In this document: piece after piece, positions 40,050 to 49,669 of the stretch
Layout: each line of letters opens with the position of its first letter
How positions within the stretch are numbered: the stretch's first letter is position 1
Source: Pseudogemmobacter hezensis
GTDB taxonomy: Bacteria > Pseudomonadota > Alphaproteobacteria > Rhodobacterales > Rhodobacteraceae
DNA length: 64,000 nucleotides
Reading direction: 5' to 3'
Assembly (NCBI RefSeq): GCF_013155295.1
Contig: NZ_JABJXT010000001.1
Span: 310,001-374,000, forward strand
The notes under the pieces: model-generated
The model's database searches: none
Told to the model about the DNA's origin: nothing
Seen by the model: only the letters and a program-made list of their open reading frames with translations
Made by a program: the position numbers and the translations under genes

Positions 40050-41758
40050 CCCCGTATCAGCGCCTGCCAGCGCGGATTGTCATCCGAGAGATGCCGCAGC
40101 CCCCCCCAGGCCCCATGCCGCCCAGGGGTTGCCACATAACCGTAATGCGTAAACGCTTCGCCACTGACACCCGCCCAGGCCGTCAGCATCTCCTGGTAAA
40201 GCACACCCATCCCTTCGGAATAGTTAAGGGCAGTGAAAAAAGCCGTGACCTCTGCATCATCAGCCACCGGACCAATGCCGGTGACATGGGTGCCCCCCTC
40301 GTATATCGCCAGCCTCAGCCCGTGTTTCTTTGCGATTTCAGCGTGATAGGGCCAGACGGTGGTGATCTGATGCGCCAGGGTATCATCGGGCTTACCCGAG
40401 ACTGATCCATCGCGCAGCTCTTGCACCGCAAGCGCTATCGCCTGATCCAGCCCATATTTATCCGCCCATGCCTCAAGCGCCGGGCCCTTCAGCCCAAGGC
40501 CTGCGGCGTGATCACGCGCCGCCTGTTTGCTCTCTGCAATCCAGGATTTCACCATCGGCAGCCGATCCTCATGGCCAAGCGCCCCGGAGAAATAGCCCGA
40601 GATCGCCCAGGCATCAAAGCTATCAACCGGGGCGGGCCAGCCCTCATCCAGGATCAGCGAGGGCGTCAGGATCGCATCCTCCAGCCCCAGCCAGCCGGTC
40701 TGGGTCGAGAGCACCCGGACCAGGCGGTCCGCCTTCAGCTCTTCAGACCAGATCGCCATCACCTCACTTGCGCGCAGGGCGTAAAAGGCCAGCCAGGCGC
40801 CCTCGGTTCCCCAAAGCGCCTGCGCCTGCTGATCGGCCCAGCGGGCCTGGCCGAATTGCCAGTTCCAGACCTCATTGGAGTATTCGACCCAGGCGGTGCG
40901 CCCGGGCGAGAGGTCACGCGCCACCACCTGCGCCCAGTCCCGCACCAGCGCATCATCGGCCATATGCGGCACGGTGATCCAGGGATCGGCCTGCAGCTGA
41001 TTGGCCAAGGCTACCACGATCTCAATCGGCACGCCGCGCCGCGTCCAGGTGTAATCCTCGGGGCGGGGGCGGTCGGCGGAGGTGACAAGCGGCGAATCAT
41101 TGGTCTGCAGCCAGTCCATAAAGCGCAAAAGCCGCACGCCCTGCAGCCGCGCCAGGAAATCAGGGTTGAAGATCTCGCCACCCGCCAGCAGCGCGGCGCG
41201 ATCCTCACGCACCACACGGATGTTGCGGATCGGGTCAGCCGGGTCGGTGGCGGTGATCCTGAGATCGACAAGACCGGGGCCTGGGGTGAAATCAAAGACC
41301 AGCGCCCCCGGCCCGGTGGCCCTGGGATTGCGGGCCAGCCCCCCGACCGAGACCTGGCCCTGCCCCGTCCAGGTGACCAGATAGCGCCCGGCCAGATCGC
41401 GGGCCTCTGCGGGCATATCGGTCAGAAGAACGGTGCCGATAGCCTCAAGCCCCTCTGGCAGGCGGGTCGGCCAGCCCTGGGCATCCAGCACCCCCTGCGC
41501 GGCCAGCGCGTCATGGTCCATGCCGCCCCATTGGCCGGGCCGATGGCCGATCCAGTCACGCGCGGATTTCATCACATCAAGGAAAGGTTGCTCGGGCGAC
41601 CAGTCACGCCCGCCCAACAGCCCCATCCCCAGCGCGGGATTGCTGACGGGTGCAAAAGAGGCGGGCTCGGCACCGGCGGCTTGAGCGCGGGGCCCGAAAA
41701 TGCCGACCAGAATACCAGCCAGCACCAGCAAAAGGATGGGAACCAGTCTGCGCATCAT
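40034..41758 (-). CDS. Exported glycoside hydrolase-like protein (clan GH-A-like)
   Basis: The 574-aa protein has an N-terminal signal/anchor (MMRRLVPILLLVLAGILVGIFGPRAQA). In the middle it has WVEYSNEVWNW with an Asn-Glu pair (N295-E296), as at the acid/base position of clan GH-A hydrolases, and near the end AIYEGGTH with E487 suitable as nucleophile. The two Glu are about 190 residues apart, usual for a TIM-barrel retaining enzyme. The substrate may be the polysaccharide made by this locus. Assignment rests on motifs only. The start overlaps the SGNH-like gene stop (ATGA), and its end overlaps the GT2 start. Confidence 0.7.
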   Translation of the reverse strand: MMRRLVPILLLVLAGILVGIFGPRAQAAGAEPASFAPVSNPALGMGLLGGRDWSPEQPFLDVMKSARDWIGHRPGQWGGMDHDALAAQGVLDAQGWPTRLPEGLEAIGTVLLTDMPAEARDLAGRYLVTWTGQGQVSVGGLARNPRATGPGALVFDFTPGPGLVDLRITATDPADPIRNIRVVREDRAALLAGGEIFNPDFLARLQGVRLLRFMDWLQTNDSPLVTSADRPRPEDYTWTRRGVPIEIVVALANQLQADPWITVPHMADDALVRDWAQVVARDLSPGRTAWVEYSNEVWNWQFGQARWADQQAQALWGTEGAWLAFYALRASEVMAIWSEELKADRLVRVLSTQTGWLGLEDAILTPSLILDEGWPAPVDSFDAWAISGYFSGALGHEDRLPMVKSWIAESKQAARDHAAGLGLKGPALEAWADKYGLDQAIALAVQELRDGSVSGKPDDTLAHQITTVWPYHAEIAKKHGLRLAIYEGGTHVTGIGPVADDAEVTAFFTALNYSEGMGVLYQEMLTAWAGVSGEAFTHYGYVATPGRHGAWGGLRHLSDDNPRWQALIRGCATC

Positions 41759-42735
41759 CCGGCCCCGCCAACACCCGTCAGGCGATAAGAGGTCACGACA
41801 TCCCAGGTGATGCTTTGCATGACCCTTGCAGCCTCGGGGTCGATTGGGGTGATTTTCTGCCCATCGGCGCGGGTGACATCAAAGGGCAGCCCCAGCGGCG
41901 AGCGGTGATAGATCACCGCATAGTGAACCAGCGCCATCAGATAGGCACCGTTGTCGTTGAAATGGATATCGTCTGACAGCAGATCCCCGATACCGCGAAT
42001 ACCGGGGATCTGCCCGGCCTCTGCGGCGCGGGCCACGGCGGCCATCACCTGACCGCCGGGGATCACATAGATGGTGCCTGCATCGCCGCTCTGCATCGCG
42101 GGGGCCAGCAGCTGGCCTTCCCACAGGTTGGCCAGATCATGGTCGATCCGGCCCAGCCAGTCGCCGGAATCATTCGCGGTTTCATTCAGCGAATGCCAGG
42201 TCTCATAGAGATAGATCCGCGCATCGGGCCGGGCTGCCCGGATGCGGGCCGCCCATTTCGCCAGCTCGGCCGGGGCGTTGTGATAGCGAATCGCATCTTT
42301 CAGCGCGACCATCTCGGTCAGCACCACCACCGGATAATCGCCGCTGTCGATGGCCTCGGCGGCGGGGCGATAGGCGGGGGTGGCGTTTTCCTCGGCCAGA
42401 CCCGCCACAGTGCCGCGACTGTGATCGGCAAGGCTGGTGCCCCAGCCCAGCTGGCTGTTCCAGCTATGGCCGCCAAATTGCGCAAGGATCGCCGGCATGT
42501 CGCGCCCGGTCAGCGAATGGCCAAGGTGATAGACCGCCTGCACCTGCGCGGGCGGGGGCAGCGCCACCTGATAGCGGGCGGCCAGTTCTGCCTGCAGCTG
42601 CGAGGCTTCGGCCTCAGAAAGCGTCACCTGCGCCTCGGCCGCGTGATTTCGCAAGACCATGAAACCAAGCGCCGCCGGGACCGTCAGCAGCGCAAAGAAC
42701 GCCACACCCGCCAATACGAGCATCCCGGTATTCAT
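41755..42735 (-). CDS. Membrane-anchored SGNH hydrolase-like protein
   Basis: The 326-aa protein has one N-terminal membrane segment (about residues 5-27) and a periplasmic domain with YHLGHSLTG (S74 as GDSL-like nucleophile) and SDDIHFNDNGAYL, where D255-x2-H258 fits the SGNH catalytic Asp-His. Such proteins often add or remove acetyl groups on polysaccharides. The ATG at 42735 is preceded by GAGGG; the frame to 42828 is not needed. It is translationally coupled (4-bp overlap) with the GH-A-like gene, suggesting the pair modifies or trims the polymer. Substrate is not predicted. Confidence 0.72.
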   Translation of the reverse strand: MNTGMLVLAGVAFFALLTVPAALGFMVLRNHAAEAQVTLSEAEASQLQAELAARYQVALPPPAQVQAVYHLGHSLTGRDMPAILAQFGGHSWNSQLGWGTSLADHSRGTVAGLAEENATPAYRPAAEAIDSGDYPVVVLTEMVALKDAIRYHNAPAELAKWAARIRAARPDARIYLYETWHSLNETANDSGDWLGRIDHDLANLWEGQLLAPAMQSGDAGTIYVIPGGQVMAAVARAAEAGQIPGIRGIGDLLSDDIHFNDNGAYLMALVHYAVIYHRSPLGLPFDVTRADGQKITPIDPEAARVMQSITWDVVTSYRLTGVGGAG

Positions 42736-43134
42736 ATAATCGCCCTCTCTGGACTTATGCGGCACCACTGTCGCCGTCGTCACCATTGCCAAAGGCGCAG
42801 TTTGCCCGTTTTCCCCCCCTGTTACCACAGGCCGGGCGGGGATGCTGCGTTTCCAGGCGGAGAACGATGCGCCCTTCCACCCTCCTGCGGCCTTCCTGCG
42901 GCCTTCTTTTTCAGGCCAACCGGGCCCCTGGCCCAGAACAGTGCCAACCCGTGACCCCGCCCAAACCCTGGCCTACACCGGGCCGACACCGGGCTGGCAC
43001 CAGGCTGGGCTCAGAGCCTGTTCACAGGCTTGTAACCATCCGCGAAGAACGGGCGGCCAGTGACGTGACATGCCCCCATACTCCCGCTATCCTGGCGGCC
43101 TGTTGGGCCTGGCCGCCCCCGTGCGCCGGGCCCA
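42736..43134. other. Divergent gap between polysaccharide and core genes
   Basis: A 399-bp GC-rich gap between divergent genes. It holds an 11-bp direct repeat (CTGCGGCCTTC at 42885-42895 and 42896-42906) and a cluster of CCGGGC(C/T)GGCACC-like copies around 42980-43010. It should contain promoters for both directions. Open frames across it are low-complexity and not credible genes. Confidence 0.5.
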
Positions 43135-44997
43135 ATGCAAAGCAGATTGCAACCCCGGGACAGAACAGCGGTGACCACAGCAGCGACGACATCAGCGAAC
43201 GGGGCCAGCCTGGCACAGTCCCGGACGGGATCGCGCCGCGAGCGGCTGGCCAACCGATATGCGGTCTGGGCCGTGCGCCATGCACAGGCCGCCGCAGGTT
43301 TCACCCGCCCGCCGGAACCGCGCTCGATCGGGCTTTATGCCCGCGGCAAGCAGATCATGGCCGGGAACATCATGCTGGCCGGGCATCTGGCCGAGGCCCC
43401 TGATACCATCATCTGGGACATCCCCCTGCCCGCCGACACGCCCGGTTTCGCCGAAGAGGCGCAGGGCTTTGGCTGGCTGGATGACCTGGCGGCGCTTGGC
43501 AATACCGCAGCCAGGCGGCGGGCGCAGCTTTGGACAGGCGAGTGGATCCGCCGCTTCGGCGAGGGCCAGAAGCTGGGGCTGCGCTCTGATCAGACAGCGG
43601 CCCTGGGCTGGAGCCCCGCGCTGACCGGCCGGCGGGTCTTGCGCTGGATCCATCACGCCGATTTCCTGCTGACCGAGCAGGATCCGCAGGCGCGCAACGC
43701 TTTCTTTACCGCCCTGGCCCGCCAGCTGGGCTTTTTGCAGCGCCGGGCACAATCCGCTGCCCCAGGCCTGCCCCGGTTCGAGGCCCTGAGCGGCCTGATC
43801 TGCGCATCTCTCGCGCTTGAGGGGGGCAGCCCGCAAACCCTGGCCCGCCTGACCCCGGCCCTTGCCGCCCTGGCCCGCGACTGTGACACGCTGATCGACC
43901 GCAGCGGCGCCATAGCCACGCGCAATGCCGAAGAGTTGCTCGAGGTTTTCACCCTGCTGGGCTGGGTTGCCCGCAGCCTGACCGAGGCGGAGCAGCCAAT
44001 CCCGAATCAGCTTTCATCCGCGATTGACCGGATCGCGCCCTGCCTCAGGGCGCTGCGCCATTCCGATGGCGGACTGGCGCGTTTCCACTCCAGCGGCACC
44101 GGGGCCGAGGGGCGGCTGGATCAGGCGCTGGCGGCGTCAAAGGCCCTGCCAACGCCCGGGCATGTGACGCTTGCTATGGGCTATGCGCGGCTTTCGGCCG
44201 GGCGCTCTTCGGTGATTGTCGATGTGGCGGCCCCCCCTGGCGGGGATGGCGCCCAGACCGCCCATGCCTCGACTGCAGCGTTTGAGTTAAGCTCGGGTCG
44301 CCGCCCGCTGATCGTGAATTGCGGTCCGGGGCAGAATTTCGGCCCCGAGTGGCGGCTGGCGGCACGGGCCACCCAGTCGCATTCGGCGCTGTCGCTGACC
44401 GGATTCTCCTCTTCCCGTTTCGGGGCGGGCAGCGGCGGGCGGCTGAGTGAACGGGCCCTGACCGAGCGGGCCCATGTCTCTGACCTGCATTTCGCAGGCA
44501 CCGATGGGGCCTTTGTCCGGCTCAGCCATGATGGCTGGGCGGCAAGCCATGGGCTGATCGCCACCCGCGAGCTGCACCTCTCCCCCGATGGCAGACGGCT
44601 GAGCGGCACCGATATGCTGTCGGCCACCACCTCGGACGCGCGGGCGCAGTTTGAGCGGATGGTCGAACGCTCGCCCCTTGGCGGTCTGGCCTATACGATC
44701 CGCTTTCACCTGCATCCCGATGTCGATGCCTCGCTGGATATGGGGGGGGCGGCGGTCTCTATGCAGCTGCGCTCGGGTGAGATCTGGGTCTTTCGCCATG
44801 ACAGCCGCGCCGATCTGGCGCTGGCGCCCTCGGCCTGGCTGGAAAAGGGGCGGCTTGCGCCCCGCCATACGCAGCAGGTGGTGCTGACGGGCTTTGCACA
44901 GGATTATGACAGCCGTATCGGCTGGACCCTGGCCAAAGCCCAGGATACTCCGCTTGCCATCCGCGATCTGAACCGGGACGACCCGGTCCCGATCTGA
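43135..44997 (+). CDS. Heparinase II/III family protein
   Basis: The 620-aa protein has the family architecture: an alpha/alpha-toroid N-terminal half (residues about 70-330, with [19 protein letters not shown] and IWDIPLP) and a beta-sandwich C-terminal half (about 350-600, with [28 protein letters not shown]). No signal peptide is obvious. A polysaccharide lyase-like gene directly upstream of purH is a recurring Rhodobacteraceae arrangement. Substrate is unknown; chemical activity on heparin should not be assumed. The ATG at 43135 has no strong ribosome binding site. Confidence 0.85.
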   Translation: MQSRLQPRDRTAVTTAATTSANGASLAQSRTGSRRERLANRYAVWAVRHAQAAAGFTRPPEPRSIGLYARGKQIMAGNIMLAGHLAEAPDTIIWDIPLPADTPGFAEEAQGFGWLDDLAALGNTAARRRAQLWTGEWIRRFGEGQKLGLRSDQTAALGWSPALTGRRVLRWIHHADFLLTEQDPQARNAFFTALARQLGFLQRRAQSAAPGLPRFEALSGLICASLALEGGSPQTLARLTPALAALARDCDTLIDRSGAIATRNAEELLEVFTLLGWVARSLTEAEQPIPNQLSSAIDRIAPCLRALRHSDGGLARFHSSGTGAEGRLDQALAASKALPTPGHVTLAMGYARLSAGRSSVIVDVAAPPGGDGAQTAHASTAAFELSSGRRPLIVNCGPGQNFGPEWRLAARATQSHSALSLTGFSSSRFGAGSGGRLSERALTERAHVSDLHFAGTDGAFVRLSHDGWAASHGLIATRELHLSPDGRRLSGTDMLSATTSDARAQFERMVERSPLGGLAYTIRFHLHPDVDASLDMGGAAVSMQLRSGEIWVFRHDSRADLALAPSAWLEKGRLAPRHTQQVVLTGFAQDYDSRIGWTLAKAQDTPLAIRDLNRDDPVPI

Positions 44998-45031
44998 ACT
45001 GCCGCATCTGAACTGCCATCAGGATCCTGTC

Positions 45032-46645
45032 ATGTCGATTTCCGCGCCCGGCTCTGCCATTCCCACCTCACCCGTGAAGATCCGCCGTGCGCTGCTCTCG
45101 GTCTCTGACAAGACCGGGCTGATCGACTTCGCCCGCGCCCTGCATGGCCATGGCGTCCAGCTTCTGTCGACCGGCGGCACCGCGAAAGCCCTGCGCGAGG
45201 CCAGCCTGCCGGTGACCGATGTGGCCGAGATCACCGGCTTTCCGGAAATGATGGATGGCCGCGTCAAAACCCTGCATCCGATGGTGCATGGCGGGCTTTT
45301 GGCGCTGCGCGACAATGCCGACCACGTCGCCGCGATGAAGGATCATCAGATCGGCGCGATTGATCTGCTGGTCGTCAACCTTTACCCCTTTGAGGAAACC
45401 GTGGCCAAAGGCGCGGATTACGCGACCTCGGTCGAGAATATCGACATTGGCGGCCCGGCGATGATCCGTGCAGCCGCGAAGAACCACGCCTTTGTCGCCG
45501 TGGTGACCGAGCCGCAGGATTACGCGGGCGTTCTTGCCGAAATCGAACAGAATGGCGGCACCAGCTATGGGTTCCGCCAGCGCCTGGCGCTGACCGCCTA
45601 TGCCCGCACCGCCGCCTATGACACGGCTGTTTCCACCTGGCTTGCCGCCGCAATCGCCGAGCCTGCGCCCCTTTATCGCGGCATGGCCGGGAAACTTGCA
45701 CAAACCCTGCGCTATGGTGAGAACCCGCACCAGAAAGCCGCCTTCTACCTGGACGGATCGAACCGCCCCGGCGTTGCCACCGCGAAACAGTGGCAGGGCA
45801 AGGAACTCAGCTACAACAATATCAACGATACTGACGCCGCATTCGAGCTGGTGGCCGAATTCGCGGACCAGGGCCCTGCGGTTGCCATTATCAAACATGC
45901 CAATCCCTGCGGCGTCGGCAAAGGATCCTCGCTGCTTGAGGCCTATAAGCGCGCCTATATCTGCGACACCACCTCTGCCTTTGGCGGTATCGTGGCGCTG
46001 AACCAGGAACTGGACGCCGCCACCGCCGAAGAGATCGTGAAGATCTTCACCGAGGTGGTGATCGCCCCTTCGGCCACTGACGCGGCGAAGGCGGTCTTTG
46101 CCGCGAAGAAGAACCTGCGCCTTCTGACCACCGGGGCGCTGCCCGACGCGGGCAAGGGTGTGCTCTCGTTCCGCCAGGTCGCGGGTGGCTTCCTCGTCCA
46201 GGATTCGGATGTCGACAGCGTCACGCTGGCCGATCTGAAAGTGGTGACGAAACGCGCCCCCTCGGCCCAGGAACTGGAGGATCTGTTCTTCGCCTGGAAG
46301 GTCGCCAAACACGTGAAATCCAACGCCATCGTCTATGTCAAAGACGGGGCCACCGTCGGCATCGGCGCAGGCCAGATGAGCCGCGTCGACAGCACGATGA
46401 TCGGCGCCCGCAAAGCCGCCGAGATCGCCAGCGCCCTGGGCCTTGCTGAAAGCCCGGCGGTCGGCTCGGTCGCGGCCTCGGACGCCTTCTTCCCCTTTGC
46501 CGATGGGATCGAGGTGCTGGCGGGCAATGGCGTGAAAGCGGTGATCCAGCCCGGCGGCAGCATGAAAGACCAGGACGTGATCGAGGCCGCCGACCGCCTT
46601 GGCCTTGCCATGGTCTTTACCGGCCAGCGTCATTTCCGGCACTGA
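45032..46645 (+). CDS. purH: Bifunctional AICAR formyltransferase/IMP cyclohydrolase
   Basis: The 537-aa protein catalyses the last two steps of IMP synthesis in the cytoplasm. Residues about 16-160 form the MGS-like IMP cyclohydrolase domain ([35 protein letters not shown]). The AICAR transformylase part has [25 protein letters not shown] and the C-terminal [11 protein letters not shown] and FTGQRHFRH. Length is normal. The ATG follows AGGATC. It lies 34 bp after the heparinase gene and 1 bp before lspA. Confidence 0.97.
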   Translation: MSISAPGSAIPTSPVKIRRALLSVSDKTGLIDFARALHGHGVQLLSTGGTAKALREASLPVTDVAEITGFPEMMDGRVKTLHPMVHGGLLALRDNADHVAAMKDHQIGAIDLLVVNLYPFEETVAKGADYATSVENIDIGGPAMIRAAAKNHAFVAVVTEPQDYAGVLAEIEQNGGTSYGFRQRLALTAYARTAAYDTAVSTWLAAAIAEPAPLYRGMAGKLAQTLRYGENPHQKAAFYLDGSNRPGVATAKQWQGKELSYNNINDTDAAFELVAEFADQGPAVAIIKHANPCGVGKGSSLLEAYKRAYICDTTSAFGGIVALNQELDAATAEEIVKIFTEVVIAPSATDAAKAVFAAKKNLRLLTTGALPDAGKGVLSFRQVAGGFLVQDSDVDSVTLADLKVVTKRAPSAQELEDLFFAWKVAKHVKSNAIVYVKDGATVGIGAGQMSRVDSTMIGARKAAEIASALGLAESPAVGSVAASDAFFPFADGIEVLAGNGVKAVIQPGGSMKDQDVIEAADRLGLAMVFTGQRHFRH

Positions 46646-46646
46646 C

Positions 46647-47141
46647 ATGCGCAGCGCCTGGGCAACCGCACTCATCACCTTTGGCCTGGATCAGGCCTCA
46701 AAACTGGCGGTCGTCCAGGGGATGGATCTGATCAACCGCGGCGAGATCGACATCTGGCCGCCCTTCCTGACCTTCCGCATGGCCTGGAATCGCGGCATCA
46801 ATTTCGGCCTTTTCGCGGGCGATGCCGAGGCCGTCCGCTGGGGAATCGTTCTGGTCTCGCTGGTGATCTCGGTCTGGGTCTGGATCTGGGTCCGGCGCTC
46901 GCGCCCGGGGCGGCTTGCGCAGATTTCCGCCGGTCTGCTGGTGGGGGGGGCGCTTGGCAATGTGATCGACCGCATCTGGTATGGGGCTGTGGCCGATTTC
47001 CTGAACATGTCATGCTGCGGATTCGAGAATCCCTATGCGTTCAACGTCGCCGATATTGCGATCTTTGCCGGTGCATTCGGATTGGTTCTCTTTACCGGAA
47101 CCCCCGCCAAAACCCGCAAATCACAGGCGAAAAAGGGCTGA
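46647..47141 (+). CDS. lspA: Lipoprotein signal peptidase
   Basis: The 164-aa aspartic protease removes the signal peptide from lipid-modified prolipoproteins in the inner membrane. Four hydrophobic segments are visible. The catalytic motifs are GNVIDRIWYGAVADFL and FNVADIAI, each with one Asp; MAWNRGINFGLFAG is the conserved N-x2-x-F/GLF element. The ATG at 46647 is 1 bp after the purH stop; the longer frame from 46599 would overlap purH. A lipoprotein gene follows. Confidence 0.95.
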   Translation: MRSAWATALITFGLDQASKLAVVQGMDLINRGEIDIWPPFLTFRMAWNRGINFGLFAGDAEAVRWGIVLVSLVISVWVWIWVRRSRPGRLAQISAGLLVGGALGNVIDRIWYGAVADFLNMSCCGFENPYAFNVADIAIFAGAFGLVLFTGTPAKTRKSQAKKG

Positions 47142-47247
47142 GGGCACGGCCCCGGGCGCGGGTTTTCACAAGACCACGTGACGGGGGCGGCCCCATAGGC
47201 TAAGAGGCTGTAAGCAAGTGACGGATCTAGTAATGCCGGGGACCAGG

Positions 47248-47832
47248 ATGCAGGCAAAAACGCGCATGGGTGTGGTCGCGCTGACGATTGCGCTGACGCT
47301 GTCCGGCTGTGCCGCCGACAAGGGCGATGCGACCGATCTGATGCGGCTGCGCTCAAAAGGCGGGCCGGATGAGTTTGCGATCCTGCCGCCCAAGGCGCTG
47401 GAAATGCCCACCAGCCTGAACGATCTGCCCGCCCCGACACCGGGCGGCGCGAACCGCACCGACCAGCGCCCGCTTGATGATGCGGTGGTGGCGCTTGGCG
47501 GGCGTCCGGGCGCGACCGGCGGCATTCCGGCAGCGGATTCGGCGCTTTATGCCCATGCCGCCCGTCTGGGCCGTCAGGACGATATCCGCAGCCAGCTGGC
47601 CTCTGAGGATCTGGAATGGCGCCGTGACAACCGGGGCCGCATCCTGGAACGCATGTTCAGCGTGAACACCTATTACCGCGCCTATCGCAACCAGTCGCTC
47701 GATCAGCATGGCGAGCTGGATTACTGGCGTTCTCGCGGACTTTTGACCCCATCGGCCCCGCCGGAAGGCTATGATAAAAAGGCCGAAGAAAAGAAAAAAG
47801 AAAAAGAGAAGCGCGGCTTTTCTCTTTTCTGA
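47248..47832 (+). CDS. Lipoprotein of the DUF3035 type
   Basis: The 194-aa protein has a lipoprotein signal (MGVVALTIALTLSGC, lipobox LSGC) and then a mostly polar domain: DLMRLRSKGGPDEFAILPPKALEMP is characteristic of DUF3035 proteins of Rhodobacterales. The C terminus is very Lys/Glu-rich (KKAEEKKKEKEKRGFSLF). I use ATG 47248, with GGGG upstream; GTG 47218 and ATG 47233 or 47266 are alternatives, all leaving the lipobox intact. It follows lspA and precedes two M16 protease genes, a common neighbourhood. Role unknown, probably envelope. Confidence 0.85.
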   Translation: MQAKTRMGVVALTIALTLSGCAADKGDATDLMRLRSKGGPDEFAILPPKALEMPTSLNDLPAPTPGGANRTDQRPLDDAVVALGGRPGATGGIPAADSALYAHAARLGRQDDIRSQLASEDLEWRRDNRGRILERMFSVNTYYRAYRNQSLDQHGELDYWRSRGLLTPSAPPEGYDKKAEEKKKEKEKRGFSLF

Positions 47833-48049
47833 CGGCATTGCAGGCCCGGGCCCGTTTGACAAAGGCTCCGCAACAGGCCCCCTTGGACCGGCATTTCGAT
47901 GATGCCAACAAGGGGGCAAAGCGGAGACCCTGGCGGCGGCAAGGGGCGCGCAGCCATCACCCGGACAGGCCCAGGCCCTGGCGGCGCGGCCTGTCACAAA
48001 GGTTCAGAAAATATGCGGGGGCCCTTCCCCGCTGCCAGACGGAGGACGC

Positions 48050-49669
48050 ATGCGTCTTTTCACCAGAACTGCCCGCAAAGCAAAAAGGCTTGCGTGGCAC
48101 CTGAGCTTTGCCACCCCTCTTATGGCCGCATTTTCTGCATTTGCCGCCCAGGCCGAGGCCGTCACCGCCTTCACGCTGGAAAACGGGCTGGATGTGGTGG
48201 TGATCGAGGATCACCGCGCCCCTGTGGTGGTGCAGATGATCTGGTATCGCGCCGGGGCCGCGGATGAACCAGCTGGCAAATCCGGCATCGCCCATTTCCT
48301 TGAACATCTGATGTTCAAGGGCACCGACAAAGTGCCCGCCGGGCAGTTCTCGGCCACGGTCGAGGCGCATGGCGGCGATGACAATGCCTTCACCTCCTGG
48401 GATTACACCGCCTATTTCCAGCGCATCAGCGCCTCAAAGCTGGAAATGGTGATGGAGATGGAAGCCGACCGGATGCGCGGCCTGAAACTCGATCCTGAAG
48501 TGGTGCTGACCGAGCGCCAGGTGATCCTGGAGGAACGCGCCCAGCGCACCGATTCGGATCCGGGCGCGCTTTTGGGCGAGCAGATGCGGGCGGCTTTGTT
48601 CATGAACCACCGCTACGGCATTCCGATCATCGGCTGGCGTCATGAGATCGCCGAGCTGACGCGCGAGGATGCGCTGGCCTGGTATGAGAAATACTATGCG
48701 CCCAACAATGCGACCCTGGTGATTGCGGGTGATGTCACCCCCGATCAAGTGAAGACCCTGGCCGAGAAATACTATGGTCCGATCGCACCATCTGAGGGCA
48801 TTGCGCCCCGCATCCGCCCGCAAGAGCCGCCGCAGCTGGCCGAGCGCCGCCTGACCTATGCCGATGAGCGGGTCTCTGACCCCTATGTCTACCGCAGCTA
48901 TATCGCGCCCGAGCGCAATCCGGGCGATCAGAAAACCGCCGCTGCGCTGACGATCCTGGCCGAGCTGCTGGGCGGCAATGGCCAGACCGCCATCCTGCCG
49001 CGTGCGTTGCAGTTTGACAGCCAGATCGCGGTCTGGTCCTCGGCCTTTTATGACGGAACCGCGCTGGATGACGGGACATTCGGGCTTTATGTGGTGCCCG
49101 CGCCCGGGGTCAGCCTGGCCGAGGCCGAGGCGGCGATGGATGCGGCGATTGCCAAATTCCTGCTCGATGGCCCTGATCCTGAGGCCTTCCAGCGCATCAA
49201 GACCCAGGTTCGCGCCTCGGATATCTATGCCAAAGACGATGCGATGGGGCTGGCCAAACTTTACGGCGAAGAGCTGTCGGTTGGCCTGGGGCTGATTGAC
49301 ATCCAAAGCTATTCGGCGGTGCTGGATGCGGTCACAATCGAGGATGTGATGCAGGCCGCCCGTGAGGTTCTGCTGCGCAACAATGCGGTGACCGGCTGGC
49401 TGGAACGCCCGCCAGAGCCAGAGCCGGAGGCCGGAACAGACGCGCCGAAGAAGATGGATCAGTTCATCGTCACGCCGCTGACAGGCGAGACGCCCGCCGA
49501 CACCGGGACAGAGCCCCCCGCCGACAGCCCAGCCACCGACAGCCCGGCTACCGACACCCCGGCCGGGACAACGGATGAGGCGACGGCCGGGCCTCAGGAT
49601 GGGACCGCTGGCGAAACTACCACCGGCACCCTCCCCGGCACTCCCCCCGATCAGGAGGCTGCACAATGA
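48050..49669 (+). CDS. M16-family zinc peptidase, catalytic member
   Basis: The 539-aa exported protein has an N-terminal signal (ending near AAQAEA, residue 37) and the inverted zinc motif H82-x2-E85-H86 in GIAHFLEHLMFKGT with a downstream Glu in the ERQVILEE region. This is the active subunit type of paired bacterial M16 peptidases in the periplasm. The last about 70 residues are a Pro/Thr/Ser/Asp-rich tail with a pentapeptide repeat (ADSPA/TDSPA/TDTPA). GGAGG lies 5 nt before the ATG. It overlaps the next gene by 4 bp, consistent with a heterodimer with the inactive partner. Confidence 0.93.
   Translation: MRLFTRTARKAKRLAWHLSFATPLMAAFSAFAAQAEAVTAFTLENGLDVVVIEDHRAPVVVQMIWYRAGAADEPAGKSGIAHFLEHLMFKGTDKVPAGQFSATVEAHGGDDNAFTSWDYTAYFQRISASKLEMVMEMEADRMRGLKLDPEVVLTERQVILEERAQRTDSDPGALLGEQMRAALFMNHRYGIPIIGWRHEIAELTREDALAWYEKYYAPNNATLVIAGDVTPDQVKTLAEKYYGPIAPSEGIAPRIRPQEPPQLAERRLTYADERVSDPYVYRSYIAPERNPGDQKTAAALTILAELLGGNGQTAILPRALQFDSQIAVWSSAFYDGTALDDGTFGLYVVPAPGVSLAEAEAAMDAAIAKFLLDGPDPEAFQRIKTQVRASDIYAKDDAMGLAKLYGEELSVGLGLIDIQSYSAVLDAVTIEDVMQAAREVLLRNNAVTGWLERPPEPEPEAGTDAPKKMDQFIVTPLTGETPADTGTEPPADSPATDSPATDTPAGTTDEATAGPQDGTAGETTTGTLPGTPPDQEAAQ
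49521..49565. repeat. In-frame 15-bp tandem repeat in the M16 C-terminal tail
   Basis: CCGACAGCCCAGCCA, CCGACAGCCCGGCTA and CCGACACCCCGGCCG are adjacent and encode the Asp-Ser-Pro-Ala-Thr type pentapeptide. The array lies in a low-complexity tail outside the peptidase domain. Confidence 0.85.

Noticed and set aside
45068-46678. 536-aa open frame antisense to purH
   Set aside because: It is the exact shadow of purH, which has all expected catalytic motifs.
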